Origin: Beijerinckia sp. 28-YEA-48
GTDB taxonomy: Bacteria; Pseudomonadota; Alphaproteobacteria; Rhizobiales; Beijerinckiaceae
Length of the DNA stretch: 64,000 bases
NCBI RefSeq assembly: GCF_900104955.1
Contig: NZ_FNSI01000001.1
Location: forward strand, 1,584,001 to 1,648,000
Reading direction: 5' to 3'
Positions within the stretch are counted from its first letter, which is position 1; each line of letters opens with the position of its first letter. The translations under genes and the position numbers were made by a program. Positions 52,538-61,323 of the stretch are shown one piece after another. Below the pieces are notes generated by a model. It saw only the letters and a list, made by a program, of their open reading frames with translations. It had not been told where the DNA came from and ran no database searches.

Positions 52538-53332
52538 ATGACAATCGAAGTGATGCAGGAAAAACCCGCACTGCCGCGCCTTCCCAAGCACGAGCGCTAT
52601 GCGGGCATTGTCACCGCGCTGGCGATCGTCGTGCTGTTGCAGATCGCCAGCATGGTCGCGCCGCATTATATCGCGCCGCCGCCAGCTGACATCATCAGCA
52701 GCCTGTGGAACAAACTGCTGCCGCTCTATGGCGACATGCTCCTCACCCTCGGCCGGCTGGCGCTGGCCCTGGGTTGCGCCATGCTCATTGGTACCGGCGT
52801 TGGCCTCGCGATGGGCATGTTTCCCACCGCGCGGCCCTATCTGCGCTCGCTGATCGTGATCGATACGGGCATCCCGGCCCTCTCCTGGATGCTGATCGCC
52901 GTGTTCTGGTTCCGCATGCCGGAGCTGCGCATCTTCTTCATCCTGCTGGTCATCGTCATTCCCTTCTATGCGCTTGGCGTGGCCGATGCCATTCGCGCCA
53001 TGCCCAAGGACCTTTTGGAAATGTGCGAAAGCTTCCGGCCAAACCGTTGGCAGGTGCTGCGCTACCTGATCGTTCCCCATGTCATGCCCTATATTTTCGC
53101 CACCACGCGCTCGGTGATCGGCTATGCGACGCGCATGATCATCTTCGCCGAACTGATCGCGGCAACGGCTGGCATCGGTGCGCAGATGGGCCTGGCCCAG
53201 GCCAATTTCGACATCGCCACCATCCTCGCCTGGACGATCCTGCTCGTCGGGCTCAACATCGTGCTGCAACAGCTGGTGACGTGGGTGGAACAATATGTGC
53301 TCAGCTATCGCCAGACGATCGAGGTGCGCTGA
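52538..53332 (+). CDS. ABC transporter permease, SsuC/TauC type
   Basis: A 264-residue inner-membrane permease with six hydrophobic segments. The BPD-type cytoplasmic loop is E-M-C-E-S-F-R-P-N-R-W-Q-V-L-R-Y-L-I-V-P (an EAA loop variant near residue 160), which docks onto the ATPase. TLGRLALALGCAMLIGTGVGLAMGM is a membrane segment near the middle. Its stop overlaps the start of the ATPase gene (TGATG). It forms a transporter with the genes on both sides and lacks any signal peptide. Confidence 0.93.
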   Translation: MTIEVMQEKPALPRLPKHERYAGIVTALAIVVLLQIASMVAPHYIAPPPADIISSLWNKLLPLYGDMLLTLGRLALALGCAMLIGTGVGLAMGMFPTARPYLRSLIVIDTGIPALSWMLIAVFWFRMPELRIFFILLVIVIPFYALGVADAIRAMPKDLLEMCESFRPNRWQVLRYLIVPHVMPYIFATTRSVIGYATRMIIFAELIAATAGIGAQMGLAQANFDIATILAWTILLVGLNIVLQQLVTWVEQYVLSYRQTIEVR

Positions 53333-54099
53333 TGCAAGCCGCTCAAATGACCACTGACCTTCCCGCCATTCAACTCCAACAGGTCGGCGTCTCCTTCGGT
53401 GACGTCGTCGCAATCCAGAACCTGTCCTTCGCCGTCGAACGCGGCGAGATCGTCTCCTTCCTTGGCCGCACGGGTGCGGGCAAGTCGACCGCGCTCAATC
53501 TCATCATGGGCAATCTGGCGCCGACGCGCGGCGAAGTACGGGTGATGGGCATCGATCCCAAGGCGGAGTTTCAGCAATTGCGCCGCGTGATTGCTGTTGG
53601 TTTCCAGACCGACCGGCTGATGCCCTGGCGCACGGCGCTCGAAAATGTCGAGCTCGGTCTCCAGATCCTGCACGAAGAGAAGTCGCAGACACGTAAGACA
53701 GCGACCGAATGGCTGGCGCGGGTTGGCCTTGAGCGCGCCGCCAACCTCTACCCGCATGAACTGTCAGGCGGCATGCGCCAGCGTGTCAGCCTGGCGCGCG
53801 CGCTCGCCATCGATCCGGAAATCCTGCTGCTCGACGAATGTTTCAGCCAGCTCGATCATGTGACGTCGCAAGTTCTGCGCGCCGACATCAGCCGGCTGAT
53901 CCGCGAATTACGCAAGACCTGCCTGTTCGTCACCCATCGCATTGATGACGCCATCGAGATGGCGGATCGCATCCTGGTCTTCGGCGCGCCGGCAAAGCTG
54001 CTGCTCGAACATCGCCCCACCGAAGCCGACCGCACCGATGCGGCCGCTTTCAAAATTCTCCACGACCTGATCGCCGAGAAACTCGGCATTATTGAATAA
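53332..54099 (+). CDS. ABC transporter ATP-binding protein, SsuB/TauB type
   Basis: A 255-residue ATPase. Walker A is GRTGAGKST, the signature is LSGGMRQRVSLARAL, Walker B is ILLLDE and the H loop is VTHRIDDA. The residue after Walker B reads DECFSQLD, where cysteine replaces the common proline (DEPF), a small deviation near the D loop. ATG 53332 is coupled to the permease stop (TGATG); a much longer frame starting inside the permease is rejected. It is followed by the Rieske gene after 12 nt, which ties transport and oxygenation together. Confidence 0.93.
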   Translation: MQAAQMTTDLPAIQLQQVGVSFGDVVAIQNLSFAVERGEIVSFLGRTGAGKSTALNLIMGNLAPTRGEVRVMGIDPKAEFQQLRRVIAVGFQTDRLMPWRTALENVELGLQILHEEKSQTRKTATEWLARVGLERAANLYPHELSGGMRQRVSLARALAIDPEILLLDECFSQLDHVTSQVLRADISRLIRELRKTCLFVTHRIDDAIEMADRILVFGAPAKLLLEHRPTEADRTDAAAFKILHDLIAEKLGIIE

Positions 54100-54111
54100 G
54101 GGGAAACCCAC

Positions 54112-55464
54112 ATGCTCAGCGAACAAGACAACCGCCTCCTGACGCAAACCGGCGAAGGCACCCCGATGGGGCATATGTTCCGGTTCTTCTGGCAGCCCGC
54201 TTTGCTGTCGGAAGAATTGCCGGAGCCCGATTGCCCGCCGCGTCGGGTGAACATGCTGAATAAATATATGATCGCCATCCGCGACAGCGCCGGCAAGGCA
54301 CAGCTCATCACACCCACCTGCCCGCATCGCGGCGCCGATCTGTTCTTCGGCCGCGTCGAGGAAGGTGGCATCCGCTGCGTCTACCACGGCTGGAAGTTCG
54401 ACGTGAACGGGCGCTGCCTCGACGTGCCGACCCTGCCCGACAACGGCCAGCGGCAAAAGATGTGCGAGAAGATCCAGCTTGAGACGTTCCCGACCCGCGA
54501 GGCCGGCGGCATCATCTGGGTCTATCTCGGGCCTGCCGAGCAGATGCCGGAGTTTCCTGAGTTCGAATTCACGCAACTGCCGGGAACCCATACCTTCGCG
54601 TCGAAGAAATTCCAGGAGTCGAACTGGGCGCAGGCCTGCGAAGGCGGCCTCGATACGGCGCATTTCTCCTTCCTTCACCTACCGATCGACAAGAACCGGC
54701 AGCAGGTCACGGGGTCGGAGTTCGTTGGCCAATCCTCGGCCGACGAGCGGCGGCTGCAATGGATCCGCAATGACGGCGCCGTGCGCTTCTCCATCATCCC
54801 TCATGAAGCTGGCCTCGTTCTGGGCGGCGCCCGCCATGCCGATCCTGGCGACACCTATTGGCGCGTCAGCCAATTCCTGATGCCCAATCACGGTCTCGCG
54901 CCAAATGCGCTGCCAGGCGAAACCATGCACGGTCAATGCTGGGTTCCGATCGACGATACGTCGCACTGGATCTTCACCTACAGCTGGAATCCTGACCGCC
55001 CCCTCGGCACAGAGGAAGTCAAACGCTTCCGTTCCGGCGCGTCGATCCATTCCGAGGTCGATGAAAATTATGTGGCCTACCGCAACAAGGCGAATGACTT
55101 CCTCATCGACCGCGTCGATCAGAAGAACAAAAGCTTCACCGGCATCAAAGGCGTGTCGGAGCAAGATGCGGCCATCCAGATCAGTCAAGGGGTCATCGCC
55201 GATCGGACCAAGGAACATCTCAATTCGTCCGACCTCGGCGTGGTGCAGTTCCGCCGCTTCATTCTCGACGCGGCGCGGGTGCTCGACAACGAAGGCCTTT
55301 TGCCAATCGCCCATGCACGTCCCGATCTCTATCGGCTGCGGTGCGGCAGCCATGTCTGTTCAGATCAGATCAAGTTCGAGGACGTGATGGTGGAGCGGTT
55401 CGGCAACAAGCTCGGTCTGGCGCCAGACGTCCCCCCTCAACACACGCAGCAGGTCGCGGAGTAA
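54112..55464 (+). CDS. Rieske aromatic ring-hydroxylating oxygenase, alpha-type subunit
   Basis: A 450-residue phthalate-dioxygenase-like Rieske oxygenase. The [2Fe-2S] ligands are C-P-H (CPHRGADLFFG) and C-V-Y-H (IRCVYHGWKFDVNG), and the iron-site histidines are in CEGGLDTAHFSFLH. The EQDAAIQISQGVIADRTKEHL block matches the ESMGPI region of the paralogue at 5450, but Q-I-S-Q replaces V-E-S-M. It is the fifth gene of the operon, 12 nt after the ATPase and 5 nt before the aldolase. Electrons must come from a reductase encoded elsewhere. The substrate is probably the acid brought in by the ABC importer (inference). Confidence 0.93.
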   Translation: MLSEQDNRLLTQTGEGTPMGHMFRFFWQPALLSEELPEPDCPPRRVNMLNKYMIAIRDSAGKAQLITPTCPHRGADLFFGRVEEGGIRCVYHGWKFDVNGRCLDVPTLPDNGQRQKMCEKIQLETFPTREAGGIIWVYLGPAEQMPEFPEFEFTQLPGTHTFASKKFQESNWAQACEGGLDTAHFSFLHLPIDKNRQQVTGSEFVGQSSADERRLQWIRNDGAVRFSIIPHEAGLVLGGARHADPGDTYWRVSQFLMPNHGLAPNALPGETMHGQCWVPIDDTSHWIFTYSWNPDRPLGTEEVKRFRSGASIHSEVDENYVAYRNKANDFLIDRVDQKNKSFTGIKGVSEQDAAIQISQGVIADRTKEHLNSSDLGVVQFRRFILDAARVLDNEGLLPIAHARPDLYRLRCGSHVCSDQIKFEDVMVERFGNKLGLAPDVPPQHTQQVAE

Positions 55465-55469
55465 TCAAG

Positions 55470-56243
55470 ATGAACATAGCAGCCACCACTCGCCCTTCCT
55501 TCAAGCAGCGCATCGTCTCGGGCGAATTCGTCTGCGGCATCTTCGCCTGCATTCCGACGTTCCAGACGATCGAGATCCTCAGCCACACCAATATCGATTA
55601 TCTGGCGATCGAGGCGGAACATGCGGCCACCAATATTCCGATCCTGCATCAGCAGATCGTTGCGGCCGGTGGGCGCAAGCCTATCCTGGTGCGCATCAGC
55701 TCGGAGCATGTCGATACGTTGAAGCCGCTGCTCGATCTCGGCGTCGATGCCATCATGGTTCCCAATGTGCACACGGCCGAGCAGGCTCGCCACATCGTCT
55801 CGCTCACACGTTTTGGGCCGGAAGGCCGGCGCGGCATCGGCGGCAGCGTGCGCGCCGCCATGTGGGGCCTCGACAAGAATTACTATCGCAGCGGCCCCTC
55901 GCCCATTGCCGTGACCGTGCAGATCGAAAGCCGCGAGGCGCTGGAGAACCTGAAAGACATCTGCAGTGTCGAAGGGGTCGATGCGGTCTTCTTCGGGCCG
56001 AACGACCTTGCCGCACAGCTCGGCTTCCCTGGCCAGCCGAATGCGCCAGAGGTGCGCAAGGCGCTTGAGGACGGCATGCAATTGGCCCGCCAATGCGGCG
56101 TCATGACCGGCTGCCTGGCGGCCGCCGCCGACATTGCTCACTGGCGCAAGTTCGGCGGCACATTCTTCATCAGCGGCGCCGATATCGGCGTGCTCATGCA
56201 AGGCACCAATGCGATCGCCGCCACCGTGGCCCAGGGCGCCTGA
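55470..56243 (+). CDS. HpcH/HpaI-family aldolase
   Basis: A 257-residue class II pyruvate aldolase of the HpcH/HpaI (4-hydroxy-2-oxovalerate/2,4-dihydroxyhept-2-enedioate) family. FVCGIFACIPTFQTIEILSHTNIDYLAIEAEHA carries the conserved E-x-E region, RRGIGGSVRAAMWG is the phosphate or carboxylate loop, and metal ligands are IES and FFGPNDLAAQLG. Cleaving a C-C bond to make pyruvate or acetaldehyde is the expected reaction. It starts 5 nt after the Rieske stop and the SnoaL gene follows after 1 nt, so the genes are co-translated. Substrate is not determined. Confidence 0.93.
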   Translation: MNIAATTRPSFKQRIVSGEFVCGIFACIPTFQTIEILSHTNIDYLAIEAEHAATNIPILHQQIVAAGGRKPILVRISSEHVDTLKPLLDLGVDAIMVPNVHTAEQARHIVSLTRFGPEGRRGIGGSVRAAMWGLDKNYYRSGPSPIAVTVQIESREALENLKDICSVEGVDAVFFGPNDLAAQLGFPGQPNAPEVRKALEDGMQLARQCGVMTGCLAAAADIAHWRKFGGTFFISGADIGVLMQGTNAIAATVAQGA

Positions 56244-56244
56244 C

Positions 56245-56682
56245 ATGACCCAGGACAACGCCAATTGGCTGGCAACGGAGTGGGACTGCCAGAAGCTTCT
56301 CTTGGCCTTTTATCAGGCCATCGACGAAGCCCGGTTCAAGGATGTCGCCGGCTTCTTCGCGCCTGACGGGGAATGGCACCGTGCCGGCGCCGTCGTGCGC
56401 GGACCGGCCGCTGTGGAAAGGATCTATGAAGGGCGCAGCACCGACACACGCGCCCGCCACATCATCACCAATCTGGTGACGACGGCCAAAGGCGTGGACA
56501 CGGCCTCCTTCTCGCTCTGCATCACCTTCTATACTGGGCCCGGGGGCAAGACGGCACCCACCATTTCCGGTCCCTCGATGGTGCTGTCGTCCCACGGCGA
56601 ACTGGTCCGGATTGATGGCAATTGGCGTATCCGCCGCAAGGAAACGATCCGCGAGTTCATGGTGGCGCCGGCGGCTGGATGA
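56245..56682 (+). CDS. SnoaL-like (NTF2-fold) protein
   Basis: A 145-residue protein of the SnoaL/NTF2-like fold. KLLLAFYQAIDEARFKDVAGFFAPDGEWHRAGAVVRGPAAVERIYEGR is the typical N-terminal helix and first strands; the cone-shaped pocket is used by isomerases, hydratases or as a docking domain. Beta subunits of some Rieske oxygenases share the fold, but the Rieske protein here is of the alpha-only type, so the protein more likely acts as an isomerase or hydratase in the same pathway (inference). It begins 1 nt after the aldolase stop. Confidence 0.9.
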   Translation: MTQDNANWLATEWDCQKLLLAFYQAIDEARFKDVAGFFAPDGEWHRAGAVVRGPAAVERIYEGRSTDTRARHIITNLVTTAKGVDTASFSLCITFYTGPGGKTAPTISGPSMVLSSHGELVRIDGNWRIRRKETIREFMVAPAAG

Positions 56683-56717
56683 CAATGGACGTGCCGGCGG
56701 TCCCATGCCAGTAACGG

Positions 56718-57584
56718 ATGACAATGCACAACAGACTGGCCCAACAGACGACTGGTATGAGACCCATGAAAAACCCTGCCGAAGAGCCGCTCGAGGGCGA
56801 GCACATTGCAGCGGAAGAGACTGAAGAACAGCAGCCAAAGCCGCGCGTCCAATCGGTGGCGCGGGCCATGTCGATCCTTTTCGCCGTCGCCCAGAGCCGC
56901 GATGGGCTTGGCGTCAGCGAAATCCGCCGCAAAACTGGTCTGCCGCTGCAAGCCACCTATCATCTGCTGCACACCTTGCAGTCGCTCGGCCTTTTGCGAC
57001 GGGGCATGGAGAATAGGTTTCTCCTCGGCCTACACGTCGGCGATCTCATTGACGGCTTCAACATGCAGTTCTCCTGCCCGGATGAACTGCGCGGCTTAGT
57101 CAAGAAGATCGCCGAAAAATCCGGCGAAACCAGCTATGTCTCGGGCTGGCTCGACGGCGATCTGATCACCCTGGCGGTTGAAGCCGGCACCAATCCGATC
57201 CAAGCATCGGGCGGTGCCTCGCGCCGGCGCGGCGGCGACATCCATGCGCGCGCTTCAGGCAAATTGCTGCTCGCCATCGCCTCGGAAGAAGAGCGGGAGA
57301 AATTCATCCGCACCTGCAAATTCGTGCCGCGTACTGCCAATACGATCCCCAATGCCGAGGCGTTCCGGCGCGAAATTCGCAAGATCCAGTCCGATGGCTA
57401 TGCGCTCGACGACGAGGAATATGCTGAAGGGTTGCGCTGCGTCGCCGTACCGTTCCGCATCGCCGGTGAGAATTACGCGGTCTGCGTCTCCGCGCCTTCG
57501 GATCGTTTCACCGCGAACTTCGCGCAGATCCTCGAACTGCTGCAATCGCTCAGCCGCTCGATGAAGCTGCCGACCTTCGCCTAA
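56718..57584 (+). CDS. IclR-family transcriptional regulator
   Basis: A 288-residue IclR-type regulator. The N-terminal 45 residues are acidic and low-complexity, then the winged helix runs VQSVARAMSILFAVAQSRDGLGVSEIRRKTGLPLQATYHLLHTLQSLGLLRRG. The ligand-binding domain includes ASRRRGGDIHARASGKLLLAI and EEYAEGLRCVAVPFRI with the conserved cysteine/valine region. ATG 56718 is taken; an ATG at 56766 is also possible. Its location inside the operon, rather than divergent, is unusual for IclR and suggests autoregulated expression. It likely responds to the pathway substrate. Confidence 0.9.
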   Translation: MTMHNRLAQQTTGMRPMKNPAEEPLEGEHIAAEETEEQQPKPRVQSVARAMSILFAVAQSRDGLGVSEIRRKTGLPLQATYHLLHTLQSLGLLRRGMENRFLLGLHVGDLIDGFNMQFSCPDELRGLVKKIAEKSGETSYVSGWLDGDLITLAVEAGTNPIQASGGASRRRGGDIHARASGKLLLAIASEEEREKFIRTCKFVPRTANTIPNAEAFRREIRKIQSDGYALDDEEYAEGLRCVAVPFRIAGENYAVCVSAPSDRFTANFAQILELLQSLSRSMKLPTFA

Positions 57585-57628
57585 TCCCTTCCCATGATTT
57601 GATGATTGAACTTTCGGAGAGAGTTACG

Positions 57629-58633
57629 ATGTTGCCGACAAGCATGAAGGTTGCCGAGATCAAGCAGCCCGGTGGGCCTGAAGTCCTGACTCTGGCGACA
57701 CGCCCCGTGCCCGCACCTGGGCCCGGCGACATCCTCATCAAGGTGGCGGCGGCCGGCGTCAATCGCCCAGATGTCGTGCAGCGCAGCGGCCATTATCCGC
57801 CGCCGCCCGGCGCGTCAGACCTCCCGGGCCTTGAAGCGGCCGGCACGGTCGCAGCACTTGGAGAAGGCGTTAGCCGCTGGAAGGTTGGCGATGCGGTGAC
57901 GGCGCTTCTGCCCGGCGGCGGCTATGCCGAATATGTCACCACGCCCGCCGACCATGCCCTACCCGTTCCCAAAGGCTTCAGCATGATCGAAGCCGCTGGC
58001 CTCTGCGAAACCTTCTATACGGTGTGGGGCAATCTGTTCATGCGCGGTAAGCTGCGCGCTGGCGAGACGGTGCTCATTCATGGCGGCACGTCTGGCATCG
58101 GCACGACGGCGATCATGCTGGCCGTCGCCAAGGGCGCCACGGTATACGCCACCGCAGGCAGCGACGAGAAATGCGCCACCTGCCTCAAGCTCGGCGCCAC
58201 GCGCGCCATCAACTATCGCAGCGAAGATTTCGTTCAGGTGATGAAGGAGGCGACCGGCGGCAAGGGTGTCGATGTCGTGCTCGACATCATCGGCGGCGAT
58301 TATATTCCGCGCAATCTACAGACGCTGGCGCTGGAAGGCCGGCTCGTGCAGATCGCCTTTCTCGGCGGCGTCCGCTCCGTCACCATCGATGTCGCGCAGA
58401 TCATGATGAAGCGCCTGACCGTCACCGGCAGCACGCTGCGGCCGCAGTCGGTGCCGCAGAAGGCGAAGATCGCCCGCGAACTCGAAGAACATGTCTGGCC
58501 GCTGCTCAACGCCGGCACCATTCACCCACTCGTCGATTCCGTCTATCCGCTGGGAGAAGCGGCGGAGGCACATCGGCGTATGGAATCCTCGGTCCACATC
58601 GGCAAGATCATCCTCGACGTGCAAGGCTCATAG
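57629..58633 (+). CDS. NAD(P)H-quinone oxidoreductase, PIG3/zeta-crystallin type
   Basis: A 334-residue medium-chain oxidoreductase of the PIG3/quinone-oxidoreductase group. AAAGVNRPDVVQRSGHYPPPPGASDLPGLEAAG is the group hallmark, GETVLIHGGTSGIGTTAI carries the nucleotide-binding G-G-x-x-G-x-G loop, and NYRSEDF follows the adenine pocket. A CGGAGAGAG site precedes the ATG. It has no zinc-binding cysteines, as expected. It is the ninth and last gene of the operon, 44 nt after the IclR gene, and it may reduce a quinone product of the aromatic route (inference). A terminator-like hairpin follows. Confidence 0.93.
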   Translation: MLPTSMKVAEIKQPGGPEVLTLATRPVPAPGPGDILIKVAAAGVNRPDVVQRSGHYPPPPGASDLPGLEAAGTVAALGEGVSRWKVGDAVTALLPGGGYAEYVTTPADHALPVPKGFSMIEAAGLCETFYTVWGNLFMRGKLRAGETVLIHGGTSGIGTTAIMLAVAKGATVYATAGSDEKCATCLKLGATRAINYRSEDFVQVMKEATGGKGVDVVLDIIGGDYIPRNLQTLALEGRLVQIAFLGGVRSVTIDVAQIMMKRLTVTGSTLRPQSVPQKAKIARELEEHVWPLLNAGTIHPLVDSVYPLGEAAEAHRRMESSVHIGKIILDVQGS

Positions 58634-59027
58634 GGTTTCTGCGTTTGATGGGTTCATCAAACGCTCAGAAGACGAGTCAAAATAAGAGATTCAGGCAAAT
58701 CGCGTTTCTATCGAAACGCGATTTTGCTTTGGGCCAGGCCGACCCGGTCTTGGAGCGCTCCAGTGGCGTTTCCCTATCCTAGCGCTCATGACCAAACCGC
58801 TCTCGGCAAAGCCATCAAACTATCTTTGATCAAACAAACCTATCCTTTGATCCAAATCCGATTTGTCCCAAATTGGTTGACTCAAAACGAAATGGCCACT
58901 TAGTTTTGACCGCTGAATTCGGCTGAGTTCGAACAGGTAGAGGGGTTCGGGCTCATATCGGCAACACCACATCAGCATTTTTACGATGTGCGAAAAAGCC
59001 AGCGGACCGGCTATTTGGAGGGGGACC
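58634..59027. other. Intergenic region after the nine-gene operon
   Basis: About 390 bases that hold the hairpin at 58697-58730, then a T-rich and A-rich stretch (58820-58900) that could serve as promoter for the TctC gene at 59028. No gene or RNA structure beyond the hairpin is recognised. Confidence 0.4.
58697..58730 (+). terminator. Terminator-like hairpin after the nine-gene operon
   Basis: A perfect 12-bp stem (AAATCGCGTTTC with GAAACGCGATTT, loop TATC) is followed by TGCTTT. It lies 63 nt past the quinone-oxidoreductase stop on the plus strand and marks the likely end of the operon transcript. Confidence 0.75.
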
Positions 59028-60005
59028 ATGTCGAGGACGTTTAAGAGAGCACTGCTTATTGCTGCGGCCTTTGCTGTCGGACAGATGTCCGCAGCACTGG
59101 CACAAACTTGGCCAAGTGGCCCCATTCGTCTCGTCGTCGCCTTTCCGGCCGGGGGCGCGGCGGATCAATTGGGCCGCCTGATCAGCCAACCTCTTAATGA
59201 AACGCTTGGCCAACCTCTGGTGATTGAAAACAAGGCTGGAGCTGGCGGAAACGTCGGCGGTGAATTCGTCGCCCGGTCCACGCCAGATGGCTACACGCTG
59301 CTCCTGACTTCGGGGGGTATGGTTTCGATCAATCCACATCTCTATGCGAAGATGCCCTTCGATCCGACGGCCGATATCGTCCCCGTTGCCGCCCTTGCCC
59401 GCGTGCCGCTTTATCTGGTCGTTCGCACCGAAAACCCGGCAAAGGATTTCAACGCCTTCCTCGCCGACATCAAAGCCAATCCCGGCAAGCGTAACTTTGG
59501 CTCACCTGGCGTCGGCAGCTCGCCGCATCTTGGCGCGGAAATGCTACGCAGTATGACGCGGACAGACATCGTCCATGTGCCTTATCGTGGCGCGGCTCCC
59601 GCGCTGACAGACTTGCTGGGCGGACAGCTCGACTTCCTGTTCGACCCGGGCATTGCGATTGAACATGTGAAGGCCGGCAAACTCAGACTTCTGGCCGTTG
59701 GCAGTCCGCAGCGCTTGCTACAGTTTCTCGATACCCCGACCCTGCACGAACTCGGCCTCACCGATTTCGATGGCGACTCGGTCTTCGGTGTCTATGCGCC
59801 AGCGAAAACCCCACCGGAAATCGTGGCACGCCTGAATACGGAAATTAACAAGTCGCTGGCCAACCCGGCCATGCAGGAACGCATCACAGCCATCGGCAAT
59901 ATCCCCGCGCCGATGTCTCCGGCGGAATTTGCGGAAAAGTCCCGCAAGGATTCCGAACGTTACGGAGCCATCATCAGGGAACGGGGCATTACCGCCTCGA
60001 ACTAG
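59028..60005 (+). CDS. Tripartite tricarboxylate transporter substrate-binding protein (TctC/Bug)
   Basis: A 325-residue periplasmic Bug/TctC-type binding protein. A GGAGGGGGA site precedes the ATG, and a signal peptide ends ALAQ. The mature part TWPSGPIRLVVAFPAGGAADQLGRLISQ and VIENKAGAGGNVGGEFVARSTPDGYTLL are the family ligand loops, with VHVPYRGAAPALTDLLGG in the second half. No TctA/TctB genes are in the window. It is convergent with the LacI gene (10 nt) and probably belongs to the acid-sugar locus that includes the D-tartrate-dehydratase-like gene. It differs from the copy at 28693 in sequence. Confidence 0.92.
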   Translation: MSRTFKRALLIAAAFAVGQMSAALAQTWPSGPIRLVVAFPAGGAADQLGRLISQPLNETLGQPLVIENKAGAGGNVGGEFVARSTPDGYTLLLTSGGMVSINPHLYAKMPFDPTADIVPVAALARVPLYLVVRTENPAKDFNAFLADIKANPGKRNFGSPGVGSSPHLGAEMLRSMTRTDIVHVPYRGAAPALTDLLGGQLDFLFDPGIAIEHVKAGKLRLLAVGSPQRLLQFLDTPTLHELGLTDFDGDSVFGVYAPAKTPPEIVARLNTEINKSLANPAMQERITAIGNIPAPMSPAEFAEKSRKDSERYGAIIRERGITASN

Positions 60006-60015
60006 CGCAAATCGC

Positions 60016-61023
60016 CTAGATTGCGGTGGAGCCGCGCACAACCAATGTCGGCCGGCAGGAGCGCACTTCCGGCTCCGCCGGCGCCTTGCCGCCAATCCGA
60101 TTGAGGATCAACGTCTCCGCCGCCTCGACCATCGCATCCACCGGCAATTGCACGGCGGTCAACGCCGGCGACAGCAGGCGGCACCAGACCGGATCGCCAT
60201 AGCCGATGACGGCGAGCCCATGCGGAATGTTCACCCCCGTCGCCTGGATCGCGCCCAGGCCGCCAATGGTCAATTCGGAACTGCCGATGATGAGCGCGGT
60301 TGGCGCTGGCGTGAGCGCAAGCAGACGCGCGACGCTGTCGGCGCCAAATGTCTGGCGGGGCGAGACGAGCGCGATATAGCGTTCATCGATTGTCAGGCCG
60401 GCGGCGGCTTGGGCCGCCAGATAGCCGTTCAGGCGCGCCTGCCCGACATTAATGTCCTTGCGCGTGCCGACATAGCCGATGCGCGTATGGCCCTGGGCCA
60501 GCAAATGTTCGGTCGCCTCGCGCATGGCGCCGGTATCGTCCATGCTGACGATGTCGCCGGCGAGCTTGGGTGATTGCCGAACAAACTGCACGGTGGGCAC
60601 CGGCGCCAGCAGGCGTGCCGTCGTTTCCAGCAGTTCCGGCGTCGGCGTGATCAGCACGCCGGCGACACGCGCCTCCATCAAGGCGCGCACCTGTCGACAC
60701 TCGACTTCGGGATGATCATCGGTGTTGACCAGAACCATCTGAAAGCCGGCACGATTGCAGCGCTCAGCCAGGGCACGCGCCACTGAGCTATAGAAGTCAT
60801 TGCGGATATCGGGGATCGCCAGCCCGATGAGCGCATTGTGATTGTAGCGCATAGCCCGGGCCGAAGCGTTGGCGACATAGCCGAGCCGCAGCGCCGCCTG
60901 GCGAACCTGGTGCTTGGTCTCTTCGGAAATATTGGGATTGTCGTTCAGTGCACGAGAGACGGTCGAGTGATCGATCCCGAGATGAACGGCGATGTCTTTG
61001 ATGGTGGTGCGCCGCTGCTGCAT
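60016..61023 (-). CDS. LacI-family transcriptional regulator
   Basis: A 335-residue LacI/GalR-type repressor. The HTH and hinge are TTIKDIAVHLGIDHSTVSRALNDNPNISEETKHQVRQAALRLGYVANASARAMRYN, followed by the periplasmic-binding-protein-like sensor domain. ATG 61023 is taken; the TTG at 61047 lies 8 codons upstream, and an AGGGAGGGG box is 12 nt from the ATG. It diverges from the reductase gene at 61324, and a perfect palindrome in that promoter (61206-61217) is its likely operator. The effector is probably a sugar acid or tartrate-like compound (inference from neighbours). Confidence 0.92.
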   Translation of the reverse strand: MQQRRTTIKDIAVHLGIDHSTVSRALNDNPNISEETKHQVRQAALRLGYVANASARAMRYNHNALIGLAIPDIRNDFYSSVARALAERCNRAGFQMVLVNTDDHPEVECRQVRALMEARVAGVLITPTPELLETTARLLAPVPTVQFVRQSPKLAGDIVSMDDTGAMREATEHLLAQGHTRIGYVGTRKDINVGQARLNGYLAAQAAAGLTIDERYIALVSPRQTFGADSVARLLALTPAPTALIIGSSELTIGGLGAIQATGVNIPHGLAVIGYGDPVWCRLLSPALTAVQLPVDAMVEAAETLILNRIGGKAPAEPEVRSCRPTLVVRGSTAI

Positions 61024-61197
61024 CGATCTCGAAAGCCCCTCCCTCAAAACGTGCTACGCGCGACTACACACAATCTATGGTTAATGCTCTTATGGAGTGA
61101 AGCTGCCTTGGTAAAGGGCGGTGTTGCAAGGGTGCTCCGCGCCCCAGGCAGGTCAAACCCGCAAACCAGCCTGTTTTTCATGCGATCCGGCCCCATC

Positions 61198-61217
61198 TTG
61201 ACAACGCACACGTGTGC
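61198..61217 (+). promoter_or_regulatory. Promoter -35 box with embedded LacI-type operator
   Basis: TTGACA at 61198-61203 is followed immediately by a perfect 12-bp palindrome, GCACACGTGTGC (61206-61217). The palindrome covers the spacer between -35 and the probable -10 (TCATAC at 61221-61226, 17 nt after TTGACA), a position where a bound repressor would block RNA polymerase. The LacI gene is divergent from the controlled gene, as usual for this arrangement. Confidence 0.65.
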
Positions 61218-61323
61218 ATTTCATACCCTATGACATGTATTTTGCGAAGAACGACGATCGCGCCCCTCGAAACGACGCCGATCGCAGGGCCACAACCAAA
61301 CCGAACAGGCTGGAGAAAAAGGC

